This document shows positions 44,434 to 54,959 of a DNA stretch of 64,000 nucleotides, piece after piece. Origin of the DNA: Azorinus chamasolen (lineage: Eukaryota > Mollusca > Bivalvia > Cardiida > Solecurtidae); NCBI GenBank assembly GCA_963576725.1, contig OY755242.1:22007315-22071314 (forward strand). The letters run 5' to 3'. Within the stretch, counting starts at the first letter, position 1; each line of letters starts with the position of its first letter. The notes under the pieces were generated by a model. The model worked only from the letters and a program-made list of their open reading frames with translations. It did no database searches and was not told the origin of the DNA. Both the position numbers and the translations under genes were made by a program.

Positions 44434-45291
44434 GTTTTCGATGATATTTAATTAACAACTGTTTCGGTAGTGCAGAAACAATTTAAATATATAACAATCA
44501 AAATTCAGTTTTCAACACTAAAATCACTGCTAAGGCAAATCCTTCAAACAGTTAAAGTTCACAGTGTGGATTCCACAGACTTCACTGTAAGCTGGCATCC
44601 AGTCTTACAAGAAATATATATACATGTATCTTAGGTCTTAACACTTCGGGGTCCGAATAGTAACTGTCTGTCTTTTTGAAAACAGACAGTGTGTTTACAA
44701 AACAACAGGGAAATTCTCAAAAGTGTCTCAAAGATATTGAATTCACATTGTTTGTGCAATTAATTGTCACCTTATCATTATGTTTTTACAGTTGAAAGGT
44801 AGAATAATAATCATGCCACCTTGACTTGACTGTAAGGTTGAAGAGTTATTACAAATGTATTAAATAACCGAGATGCCACATGGGCTATTCAACACTTACG
44901 GAGGAAGTCACAAACATTCTCAGTCACGAATGCTGATTGCTAAAAACCCTCCAAGTCAAAAACATGTGTACCTTTTGTACCGTAATCAAAACTAATCAGG
45001 TGAAACAACCTTTTGCACAAACAATCTGGGCTTGGGCCTTTTGGCACTTAGTCTAAACTAATTAGGCAGCCATTTACTCATTAAGCTGTTTGACTAACAA
45101 ATGCATAATCCTATGGGACAATGATAATATGAAATGGGGTCTAAGGGGTTCTCAAAGTTTTTTTTCAAATGGTGTAAAACAATTCAATAACCATAGATAT
45201 TGAAAACTTTAAACAAAATATGACACAATATTTAAAAATCCATCAATTACTGTTATGCAATGAAATTTGCATATTTTACTTTCTAACAACA
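44434..45291 (-). repeat. 3' LTR (main part) of the gag-only LTR element
   Basis: Direct repeat of 46808-47665, with scattered substitutions (for example GATGATATTT/GATGATGTTT and GTAGTGCAG/GTAGTCCAG). On the minus strand it starts TGTTGTTAGAAAG at 45291, next to the polypurine tract. Confidence 0.92.
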
Positions 45292-45641
45292 CCCCCTTGG
45301 CCGGACAACTTTGGACCCCAACGTTCCAATTGAACAATTCAATCACTTTTACCTTCAAATATGAAGATGTTGAACTTATACCAGTAATTTCCATTATGTG
45401 TGATTTTCAAACCTGAGGTAAATCTGACTTAAAAAGTACTAAACAGACACTATTGCATCAATTTTCCCTTTACAATGTAAAACTGAAACTAACAATAAAA
45501 TATTTTTTTCCAAACTATTCAAAGACATAATAAAATTACAGTTATTAAAGTTACAATAGAGTATTGTATTATCTATGGAATCATTTCACGGTGCTTTTAA
45601 ATCAAATAGCATTTTTCCGTTTCAATTTTGAAATATTAAGT

Positions 45642-46661
45642 TTACATGTCAGACTCAATTTCTTCCATCAGTGCGATTTCAGATGGAGTTGCACCATCTT
45701 CTATCAGACTTTTTGATTTGCACAAAGCCGTGAAATGATTTATTTTCTGACAGTTCTTGCATTTATTGAATTTAGCTATACAGTCTGCAGGATGGTGACT
45801 GTTCCGGCTTCCACAGTTCTGGCACGGTTTCTTCCTGATAGGTGCATAGTGGTTGCTGCCACCGTATAAGGCATTTGTAACATATTGGAATTCTTCCTGC
45901 AGAGCGTCAATTTTGTCATATGCTGCAGCTTCAAGATTTTCCAACTTGCTGACTAACATATAGAGCTCATTTCTCTGTCTTAGTAAATTATCACATTTAA
46001 TCCTTAATTCTCCAATCTCATTGCTTCTTTCTCCTAATACTTTCCTCAAATTACTTATCTGATTATTGAGATTTGAAATTTCTGCATGTTTAACTTCTAG
46101 GACTTCATTCTGCCTTTCACTACACTTATCTGCCACTACTTTCACTTCACTTTCTGCACTAATTCTTCTCTCCGTTTCAAGTTCTAAGCACTTCACAATT
46201 CTATCATTCTCAGACTGTAACCTAGCATTTTCTTCCTGCAATTCTGAGGTTTCGCGCATAGACGAAGAGACACAATTCTTTAGGCAGTTGAGTTCAGCAG
46301 ATATGGAGGACTATTCTGACGGCAACAGTTCTTTAAGTTCATTGTCATTGACACAGAAAAATGGCATACCTGCACATAGCATCTTCTTCTCAAGGAATTC
46401 CTTAAGCCGAGCTGCGTCACGTTGCTGTTTCTTTGGTGATCTCAAAGCAGTTGATATCTGTTGTGCAGTTCTCATGTGCTGGGTTCCAGGCTGGTGAAAA
46501 GTTTTGTTCCTACAAAACGTAGCATAATGTCCATAATTCTGGCAGTTGAAGCATTTCCTATGGACAGCTTTGCACAATGTTCTATGGTCAGGTGAAAAGT
46601 TTTCTCCACATCTGTAGTATTGGTTAGGTTTTCGTTGGTAAAGTCTTCTTTGATTCATCAT
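45642..46661 (-). pseudogene. Gag-like protein with two zinc-knuckle clusters, in-frame TAG
   Basis: One reading frame of ~340 codons split by a single TAG near 46308-46313. The upstream part (46311-46661) has CGENFSPDHRTLC then CFNCQNYGHYATFC, a C-C-H-C knuckle. The downstream part (45642-46259, plus ~17 codons before its Met) is a long coiled coil (SELQEENARLQSENDRIVKC...LNNQISNLRKVLGERSNEIG) followed by CQNCGSRNSHHPADC and CKNCQKINHFTALC. Zinc knuckles bind retroelement RNA in gag particles. The order knuckles-coil-knuckles and the absence of a capsid core are unusual. The TAG may be a plain lesion or a readthrough codon. Confidence 0.78.
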
Positions 46662-46710
46662 GACTTGGCTTTGATAGAAGCGCGAGGTCTACCCACTGTT
46701 CTGCACCAAT

Positions 46711-47665
46711 TGTTATGACGAGAAAAATAACCTTTTAAGTCATAAACTGGGTTTTCGGGGAATATCAACTCAAGTGGATAGAGCAACTCAATACGAAGAA
46801 TCAAAGTTTTCGATGATGTTTAATTAACAACTGTTTCGGTAGTCCAGAAACAATTTAAATATATAGCAATCAAAATTCAGTTCTCAACACTAAAATCACT
46901 GCTAAGACAAATCCTTCAAACAGTTAAAGTTCACAGTGTGGATTCCACAGACTTCACTGTAAACTGGTATCCAGTCTTACAAGAAATATATATGCATGTA
47001 TCTTAGGTCTTAACACTTCGGGGTCCGAATAGTAACTGTCTGTCTTTTTGAAAACAGACAGTGTGTTTATAAAACAACAGGGAAATTCTCAAAAATGTCT
47101 CAAAGATATTGAATTCACATTGTTTGTGCAATTAATTGTCACCTTATCATTATGTTTTTACAGTTGAAAGTTAGAATAATAATCATGCCACCTTGACTTG
47201 ATTGTAAGGTTGAAGAGTTATTACAAATGTATTAAATAACCGAGATGCCACATGGGCTATTCAACACTTACGGAGGAAGTCACAAACATTCTCAGTCACG
47301 AATGATGATTGCTAACAAAACCCTCCAAGTCAAAAACATGTGTACTTTTTGAACCGTAATCAAAACTAATCAATTGAAACAACATTTTGCACAAACAATC
47401 TGGGCTTGGGCCTTTTGGCACTTAATCTAAACTAATTAGGCAGCCATTTACTCATTAAGCTGTTTGACTAACAAATGCATAATCCTATGGGATAATGATA
47501 ATATGAAATGGGGTCTAAGGGGTTCTCAAAGTATTTATTCAAACGGTGTAAAACAATTCAATAACCATAGATATTGAAAACTTTAAACAAAATATGACAC
47601 AATATTTAAAAATCCATCAATTACTGTTATGCAATGAAATTTGCATATTTTACTTTCTAACAACA
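46711..47665 (-). repeat. 5' LTR of the gag-only LTR element
   Basis: On the minus strand it begins TGTTGTTAGAAAG and ends TCGTCATAACA, with short inverted ends TGTT/AACA. It directly precedes the primer-binding-like ATTGGTGCAGAACAGTGGG. On its outer side the LINE-A ORF1 resumes. Confidence 0.9.
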
Positions 47666-47923
47666 GTAAGCAGGTTTTCCACTCTCTTTTGCTTTGATGT
47701 ACGCTGGGATAAGGGTTTTCCTACGTTCCTGAATTGTCTTCGGATACTGATCAGACACTTTGAATGGGGAGTTTCTGTCAAATGTTTCATATGCTTTGCG
47801 TTTGATCGAAAGTTTGTCTTGATGGTAGTTAAATTTGACTACGATATGCCTTGTTTTAGCAATCGTATTGTCAAATAGGCCAGATGGTAAGTAGACCTTT
47901 ATAATCGAACAATATACGTACAT
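47666..47923 (-). pseudogene. LINE-A ORF1 fragment
   Basis: Reads TIAKTRHIVVKFNYHQDKLS, SDQYPKTIQERRKTLIPAYI, KAKESGKPAY, then runs into the LTR (CC, stop). RHIVVKF and P--I-ERRK-L-P match LINE ORF1 (RNA-binding) proteins. The protein continues past the LTR element at 42225 as DKLFINGQEF. LINE-A appears 5'-truncated near 47.9 kb. Confidence 0.78.
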
Positions 47924-48250
47924 ATATCGTATAATTTATTGTATTACTTGCAAAATATTACGTTTAATCGTCATTTTTCGCATGATGTAAAATGCTTTAC
48001 ACGTATTCCGGTAAACAAGTAGTTACAAGGCAGTTAAACATGCTATGAATATCATCATTTTATATTGATAATACCAGTCGAACATCCTTTGGGTTGAAAA
48101 TAGTCATTGTAATAATGAAATAAATGTTGTTTTTGGTGGTTTTCAACCAACTTTCCATGTGTAGGTGCCGCACAGAGTCGGTATACGTTACCAACCGAAG
48201 TAAATTTTGTGTGTATACGATACCAACTGAAGTCATCATTTGACTTTCAG

Positions 48251-48371
48251 GATGCAGACGGCCACGCAGTGTGCACTTATTGTCGCCTACCGTTTACACT
48301 GTGGTGCAAGCTGTGCGGCCGCAAATGTTTAGACTTTTCTAAGATGGCGGACAAAACGGAGGCTGAAAGGT
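48251..48371 (+). CDS. Candidate first exon, unknown product (MADKTEAER)
   Basis: AAGATGGCGGAC is a strong start context, and MADKTEAER ends at AAG/GTAAGC, a good donor. The preceding sequence is also open after an acceptor-like TTTCAG (DADGHAVCTYCRLPF, WCKLCGRKCLDFSK), with two CxxC pairs that could be a zinc-binding site. I cannot find the next exon. The inverted copy at 53.86 kb has CTAAGC instead of GTAAGC, so its donor is lost. It may belong to a transposon rather than a host gene. Confidence 0.35.
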
Positions 48372-48980
48372 AAGCATCACATTTTTACACTGTTTAAACT
48401 ATGTAGATTTTTCTTTCAGTCATTTAATTGGTGCCATAACACAGAATTATAACGCCCGTCAACAGCGGCGTGCTCCCTTATGATTCATGTATGTGTGTAA
48501 GGCTCAAAATCTTCCGTAAACTTTGCATAAACTGAAATTCAGAAATCGAATCGAGAAGGAGGTCATATTTTGCCTCATTGTAAGCTTACTAACTACGCTA
48601 AACATGTTCTAACACTGGATATATGCATCTGCGCCCGATATTAACGTTGAGTTACCTAGTTTGTGGCACAGATCTACATTTTGTCTTTTGGAGACGTTTG
48701 AAAATAATGTCGAGTGTACGGTTTAGCCATTAGAGGTAAAAGTGCACTGTACGGTTTAGACCCGATGTTTTTGTACGGTTTAGCCACGATTTTCTTTCGA
48801 AAACCTGTACGGTTTAGACACAAAACAAATGCTACCATTTGAATCTGCGCCGTAGGTCTAGATAGTATAACCCCAACTATTTATTATGGATCTTCCTTCA
48901 TGCAATGCATGTTTGCGATTATGACAGCATATCACAAACAATTAGGATCGAGATCAGAAGCACAGTATATAATTGGTTTA
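48270..48980 (+). repeat. Inverted-pair unit, left copy
   Basis: About 700 bp that recurs in inverse orientation at ~53240-53940. Shared landmarks are CACTGTGGTGCAAGCTGT, an ATG exon, ATTATAACGCCCGTCAACAG, several TGTACGGTTTAG motifs spaced unevenly at ~48715-48825, and AACAATTAGGATCGAGA. The two copies have diverged substantially. Confidence 0.82.
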
Positions 48981-49289
48981 AACGTATTTTATTTTTAAAT
49001 ATTTGCATGAATATTGTAATGATAACACAAAGGAAAAGAAAAGGATGGAAACGAAAACAAGACTGCTTATTGTGTTTCTCCCCCCATCACCGTAACAACT
49101 GCACTCGCTTTATGCAGAAATGACTGCCCGCTATTGTACTATATTAATTGTACTGAAAAACTTATCAAATTAATTAAGCAGGATATATCAGTTTATACAA
49201 AAACTTTTTGAGAAAGATACTTCAGAATAAAAGAAAACAAAATAAATAAAAGAAACAAAAAAAGGAAACGAAGGTTGACACATATATGT

Positions 49290-51870
49290 AGAGAGGTCTA
49301 GGATTCTGAGCAGTACAAGCACATTCGAAAGAAGGTGAGCGTTACCGAGTTTATTAGAATCGTTTTGAGGTTTGGATAAACCGATGTACAGCTTCGTCTA
49401 TAATGATGTTTGTATTATAATGTAAAAGAGGATCACCAAACAGAAACACAGACAGGGGCGGAGTAGTGAATCTGGCAACATCATCAAAAAGTTGTTTTCC
49501 TTCGTTGGTTTCCTTCGTTGGTATATTTGCAACAGCTTAAAAAGAAGTGCGATGCGTTTTCAACGAGGCCACATGTACACAAGGCAGTGTCAGATATGTT
49601 CTTTGAGAATAGGTCATGGTTCAATGAACTGCAGTTTGTACGAAGCCTCTTGTGCAGGAGCTGCTGTTTTCTGACACCGTAATGAAATGTTTGGGAACAG
49701 TTAGCAGATTGATATTCAGAGACGTTTTGAATGCGTTTAGAGTAGAAGATTGTTTTTCATTTTCGGGGAGGTTGTTCCATTCCTGTATTGTTACAGGGAG
49801 GAAAGAGTTGCTATAATGGGTTGTGCGACAGGCCAGAGGTTGAATATCACCAGCGTTTCGTAATCTTAAATTGCATCGAGAAACACTTCCAGCCACTTCA
49901 GGTACCAGTTCTGTGAGATATTTTGGAGTTAAATACGTCTGGTTTCAAGGCGTTTCCATCCAACTTCATGCAACAATTTACCAACAGAAACCAATTTAGT
50001 TGTCCCAGTTACTATACGCGTAGCTTCATATTGATTTTTATGCCCCCAAAGGTGGGCATATAGTAATCGCATTGTCCGTCTTTCCGTCTGTCCGTCTGTC
50101 TGTCCGTCTGTCCGTCTGTCCGTCTGTCCGTCTGTCCGTCCGTCCGTCCGTCCGTCTGTCCGTCTGTCCGTCTGTCCTTCCATCCGTCCCAAATTCGTGT
50201 CCGGTCTGTAACTTCTTCATCTATCAATGGATTTCAATATAACTTGGCACAAATGTTCACCACACAAAGACGATGTGTCGCGTTCAACTCCCAGGTCCAT
50301 AGGTCAAAGGTCAAGGTCACAGGGTACAATTACTTTGTCACAAATTTCGTGTCCGGTCTGTAACTTCTTCATCTATCAATGGATTTCAATATAACTTGGC
50401 ACAAATGTTCACCACACAAAGACAATGTGTCGCGTTCAACTCCCAGGTCCATAGGTCAAAGGTCAAGGTCACAGGGTACAATTACTTTGTCACAAATTTC
50501 GTGTCCGGCCTGTAACTTCTTTATCTATCAATGGATTTCAATATAACTTGCCACAAATGTTCACCACACAAAGACGATGTGTCGCGTTCAACTCCCAGGT
50601 CCATGGGTCAAAGGTCAAGGTCACAGGATAAAATAACTTCGTAACAAATTTCGTGTCCGGTCTGTAACTTCTTTATCTATCAATGGATTTCAATATATCT
50701 TGGCACAAATGTTCACCACACAAAGACGATGTGTCGCTTTCAACTCCCTGGTCCATAGGTCAAAGGTCAAGGTCACAGGGTACAATTACTTTGTCACAAA
50801 TTTCGTGTCCGGTCTGTAACTTCTTAATATATCAATGGATTTCAATATGATTTGGCACAAATGTTCACCAGACAGAGACAATGTGTCGCCTTCAACTCCC
50901 TGGTCCATGGGTCAAAGGTCAAGGTCACAGAATACAATTACTTTGTCACAAATTTCGTGTCCGGTCTGTAACATTTTTATCTATCAATGGATTTCAATAT
51001 AACTTGGCACAGATGTTCACCAGACAAAGACGATGTGTCGTGTTCAGCTCCCTGGTCCATATGTCAAAGGTCAAGGTCACAGGGTACAATTACTTGTTTA
51101 TCTGTGAATGGATTTCAAAGGAACCTGGCACAAATGTTCACCTTACAAAGACGATGTGTCAACTCCCTGGTCCATGGTTCAAATGTCAAGGTCACATGGT
51201 ACAATTTTTGGGGGCATTTGTCACGTGACTGTGACATCTCTTGTTTTTCAAAACTGTTAGATTCTCTGGCATTACAGTTATCAAATATAGTATCATCGTA
51301 TTCTAAAATAGCTATCACGAAATATACGTATATTGTTTCAAGGGAATATCTGTCCGAAGTGAATTTGAGTTTTCGCATGACATTTATTCTTGTCCATGCC
51401 TTAGTAGCGATATGTGCCATGTTAGATCACGTGAGAGATGAACGCCAATGTGCTTATGTGAATATATACGGATGAGACATTTTTCTCGAGATTATTAACG
51501 ACTCGGTCTTCTTAGGATTGAATTCAATTAGCCATTTCTCTGCCTTTTTAATATATTATTATTGATATCTGTTGCCATATGTACGGGAGTTATACCTACA
51601 CTAAACAAGCTAGTGTCGTAAGCAAACAAACGAATGTTCCATCCAATGTCGCTAACAATATCATTTATAAAAACAAGAAATAACAATTGACCTAATGTAT
51701 ATCCTTGTGGAACACCAGCTTCATAGTATTCCAGTCAGAGAAGGTACCAGGTAAAATTACACGTTGCATTCTTTCAGTAAGATAACTGGAAAACCAGAAT
51801 AGAATTATGGGTAGAACATGACCTGGATATATACTGGTTATTAAACATTTAAGGACATTGTTTTACTTTA
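49290..51870 (-). mobile_element. LINE-C, degraded, split by a tandem-repeat element
   Basis: Pieces on the minus strand, 5' to 3': WFSSYLTERMQRVILPGTFS, AGVPQGYTLGQLLFLVFIND, IRLFAYDTSLF (catalytic box degraded from ADD), WLIEFNPKKTESLIISRK and MAHIATKAWTRINVMRKLKF...NCNARESNSFEK. After the insertion come NQYEATRIVTGTTKLVSVGK, LLHEVGWKRLETRR, CNLRLRNAGDIQPLACRTTH, NSFLPVTIQEWNNLPENEKQ and a C-terminal CTCGLVENASHFFLSCCKY. Stops and shifts throughout make it inactive. Confidence 0.85.
50041..51242. mobile_element. Tandem-repeat-bearing element: (CCGTCTGT)n plus 152-bp repeats
   Basis: Ends are TGCCCCCAAA at the left and TTTGGGGGCA near the right. After the left end is a CCGTCTGT/CCGTCCGT microsatellite (50080-50185), then nearly seven 152-bp units (starts CGTGTCCGG at 50196, 50348, 50500 and so on) containing GGTCAAAGGTCAAGGTCACA. 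It interrupts LINE-C: the LINE protein reads through from FEKQ to NQYEATRIV when it is removed. The layout recalls bivalve elements with internal ~160-bp satellites (BIV160/'pearl'-like); that link is from memory and unverified. Confidence 0.85.
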
Positions 51871-52199
51871 AAAATTGAAGCGAATTTATTTTTAAGTTTA
51901 ACTAACATGTTTTTGACATGCCGGCAATTCATTTAGCGAACATAATGGTTAATCTGTATCATCTGTCAGAAAAAAGAACCTACCCTCGGATTATGTTTTA
52001 CAGGCATTTAGTTGAGTTGATGTAATTTAGCACTTGGTCGATATCTCGTCAGTTTTGCGATGACGGATCTGGGCTGAGTCTGTATAGAATGTCTAAATGC
52101 CATTTCGTAGGGCATACATGCATTTTAAAGGTGACATAAAAATACACATGAAATAATTATATAACAGAAAAGGATAACAAATCAATGAGAAAAAACATA

Positions 52200-52795
52200 C
52201 TACAACATACTGCATGTTTGGTTGTCAACCCTTTTACAGTTGGCAATCACGCTGGCCTCTTTGCATGTACGCCGACAAGAAAGGTTTAGTACTCTATGAA
52301 GGCGACCTCTTAAATCCAGAAATGGAAGGAGAACGTCGGATATCTGTACTATTTCGTTTTTGTCGTTCCCTTTATTACTTTTCTACAGCTCAATCATTGA
52401 GTACACTAGCGATAGGTGGATACAGTTTGTTCACTTAAACGTTTTCGTTATACATGCACTTTACCACTGTATTTGCCGTTGCGGTTGTTGTAGTTTAGTC
52501 AGAGAGGGGATACGTTTATTTACACTGTTTGTCTTTTAGGGTGGGGATGGAATAAGTGTGAGGTTGGGCGCCCATAAACCGGTTTAACCCCCAAGTGACT
52601 TTTGTCACTGACCGTTCCAAGGCGGTACTTCCTTCTCCCCCTATTGTATGTTCGTTTCGTCTTTGTGCGTCTCTTGTTGTTTCTTATAGTTATGTACATT
52701 TGCTGTTTCCTTGTGTTGCTGTTCGGGCGACTGTTTGTTCTGTATGTGGTGTTTCCTGCATGACTCATTTTTGTACTTATATATTTATTGGACCA
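52200..52795 (+). repeat. Dispersed repeat family A, copy 4
   Basis: Matches the inverse of 27262-27770: CATGTTTGGTTGTCAACCC, GTACTCTATGAAGGCGACCT, CTCAATCATTGAGTACACTA, then the block shared with 24498-24765. Small frames inside are not conserved between copies. Confidence 0.83.
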
Positions 52796-53239
52796 AATAA
52801 ATTGCCAAGTCTAAAATCTTCGTCAATATCTTGAATTTCAATGGTTTGTATTTCACCATTTAGAATTGTGTTGCTTGTTTATTTCAAAACGTCTGGTATT
52901 ACATTAAAAGTTAATGTACGTTGACCCGACTTTCCCGATATATATGACTTAGCTCTTTACTTCTAATTGTCATTGGATTTCTCGGATTGGCATCTACACA
53001 TTGGCTGATGGTTTCCTTTGTCTCGCAATAGTAACAGGCAAATACTCTGAAAAGATATGTAAGATAATGTAAAGTAACAGTACAAAGTGCTTGACTTAAT
53101 TACAGACGCCCTGTATTTGCATTAGGACTGAAACGGGTAAACACTTTTACCCAAATACCCAATCAGTTAAACTTAAAAATCAATTCACTTCAAAACTTTT
53201 TAAGTATAACATTGTCTTCAAATGTTAACCAGTATAGAT

Positions 53240-53940
53240 CCAGATTATATGCTATGCTTCTGTTCTCGATCCTAATTGTTTGTAATATACTGTCAAAATC
53301 GCAAATAGGCATTGTGTGAAGTAGAGGAATATCTACACTAATTAGTTGGGATTACGCTACCTAGACCTATGACGCATGTTCAAACGTTAGTATTTGTATG
53401 TGTCTAAACCGTACATTTTTTTGTAAGAAAATCGTGTCTAAACCGTACAAAATAGATCGGGTCTAAACCGTACAGTGCACTTTTACCACTACGGGCTAAA
53501 CCGTACACTCGACATTTTTTTCAACCCTCTCAAAAAGACAAAATGTAGATTTGTGCTTCAAACTAATTAACTCAACGTTAATATCGGACTCAAATGCATA
53601 TACCCACAGTGTTAGAAAAGGCTTAGCGTTGTTGGTAAGCTTACAATGAGGCAAAATATTACCTCCTTCTCGATTCGATTTCTGATTTTCGGTTTCTGCA
53701 TTGTTAACGGAAGATTTTGAGCCTTACACACAGACATGAATCATTAGGAGGTAAACCGCTGTTGACGGGCGTTATAATTCTGTGTTATGACACCAACTAA
53801 AAGATGGAAAGAAAAATCTACATTGTTTAAAAAGTGTAAAAATGTTATGCTTAGCTTTCAGCCTCCTGTTCGTCCACCATCTTGAAAAAGTCTAAACATT
53901 CGCGACCGTACAGCTTGCACCACAGTGGTTTAGCAGCATC
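53240..53940 (-). repeat. Inverted-pair unit, right copy
   Basis: Counterpart of 48270-48980. Several CTAAACCGTACA motifs occur at ~53405-53510. The exon equivalent reads MVDEQEAES then stop, because the donor GT is changed. The frame crossing TGGTGCAAGCTGT ends at the same TAG in both copies. Confidence 0.8.
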
Positions 53941-54039
53941 AGAGAGACAGTATGCCATTGTGCAGAGACACATCCTGTGGATAAAGTATCGTACATGTGG
54001 GAGACGACTGTGAGTGGAAGCATCAAATACAGATAAAGA

Positions 54040-54955
54040 ACATTTAATGTGATAGGGAAGGACATTCCTGCCAATTTAGGAAATGTGTCATTGAACCCAA
54101 TATCTGAACAATTAATGATCCCCACCAAATCTACTGTTAGTGACAGTCCAGTGAGAAAGATTTTAAAGGTTAACACACCAACAAAATCGGTCCATTGCAT
54201 ACTATTTTCTGAAGCAGACGACAGTGCAGTAGTATGTTATGAAACCAATCAATCAACCGTTGCGGAAGCCGATGCAGCTAATAGAGTGGAAGATTTGTCC
54301 GAGCAACTTTAATGCACTCTATTATATTCAGCATCCGAGTCAGACGACGACGATTCTTACCAAAAAGAAAGTTTGCGGAGAATTCCTGACACAGTTTTGG
54401 CAGACAATGAGACTGTGAAAGATGCTGTTGAGCAGCTGCAAAAACTAATGCCTTCGGTTACCTCACATCTTACGGAATGTGGCCGTTTACAAGATTGGAT
54501 CACTTTGTCCCACTTAGTTGACAGTGGCGAGTTCAGTATGAATCACATTGCAGCACAATTATTCCTGGATGTAGTCAAATTTTCGAGCGTTAAAGATGTG
54601 AGACTAATGCGATACGCTCCAGGGTCCATGCTTATAAAGCTTTTTAGTTGAGTCTGAGATCGTTCTCAAGCGTTTGATTGTCAGATTTGAGTTCTCAAGC
54701 ATTTGATTGGTCAGATTTGAGCCTTTGACTCAAATCTGACTTATCAAAAACTTGAGAACGAACTCAGACTCAACTAAAAGCTTTATAAGCATGGACCCAG
54801 AAGTAAGACAATTTTGGTCTATCGGACAGTCGTTATTCAAATCAAAATTTGTGCGGTTGATGGGTGGGTACAAGACGTTTTCGGGAGTGAAGGAGCATGG
54901 AGAGAGCGAAAATAATGACATGCATACAGCGGACATTTCAATGTTGATTTTTTGA
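54040..54955 (+). pseudogene. Unrecognised coding sequence, interrupted by a MITE
   Basis: Open pieces: 54049-54312 (IGKDIPANLGNVSLNPISEQ...), an in-frame TAA, then LLYSASESDDDDSYQKESLR continuing into 54373-54615 (RIPDTVLADNETVKDAVEQL, QKLMPSVTSHLTECGRLQDW, AAQLFLDVVKFSSVKDVRLM). After a family-G MITE (54623-54797) it resumes with EVRQFWSIGQSLFKSKFVRL, MGGYKTFSGVKEHGE. It looks like a real but old protein, possibly transposon-encoded. I do not recognise the family. Confidence 0.5.
54623..54797. mobile_element. MITE family G, copy 3, CAG target duplication
   Basis: GGTCCATGCTTATAAAGCTT at the left and AAAGCTTTATAAGCATGGACC at the right, flanked by CAG at 54620-54622 and 54798-54800. Removing it with one CAG restores the surrounding frame (RYAP + EVRQFW). 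Confidence 0.88.
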
Positions 54956-54959
54956 AATT

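Larger units (their letters stand above)
42226..47665 (-). mobile_element. LTR retroelement, gag-only, inserted in LINE-A
   Basis: The 5' LTR is 46711-47665 (955 bp, minus orientation, TGTTGTTAG...CATAACA). The internal region is 45292-46710. The 3' LTR survives as 44434-45291 plus a 67-bp piece at 42226-42292, split by LINE-B. A tRNA-primer-like TGGTGC...TGGG site abuts the 5' LTR (46691-46710), and a polypurine tract AAGGGGG abuts the 3' LTR (45292-45298). The internal region encodes only a gag-like zinc-knuckle protein, with no protease, RT or integrase. The right side sits inside the LINE-A ORF1. The left LTR end and its target duplication are deleted. The two LTRs differ by a few per cent by eye. 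Confidence 0.9.

Noticed and set aside
45642..46661. A cellular zinc-knuckle gene
   Set aside because: It lies exactly between two LTRs with a primer-binding-like site and polypurine tract, so it is retroelement gag.
49929..50227. DGRTDGQTDRRT-type frames
   Set aside because: Translation of the CCGTCTGT microsatellite.
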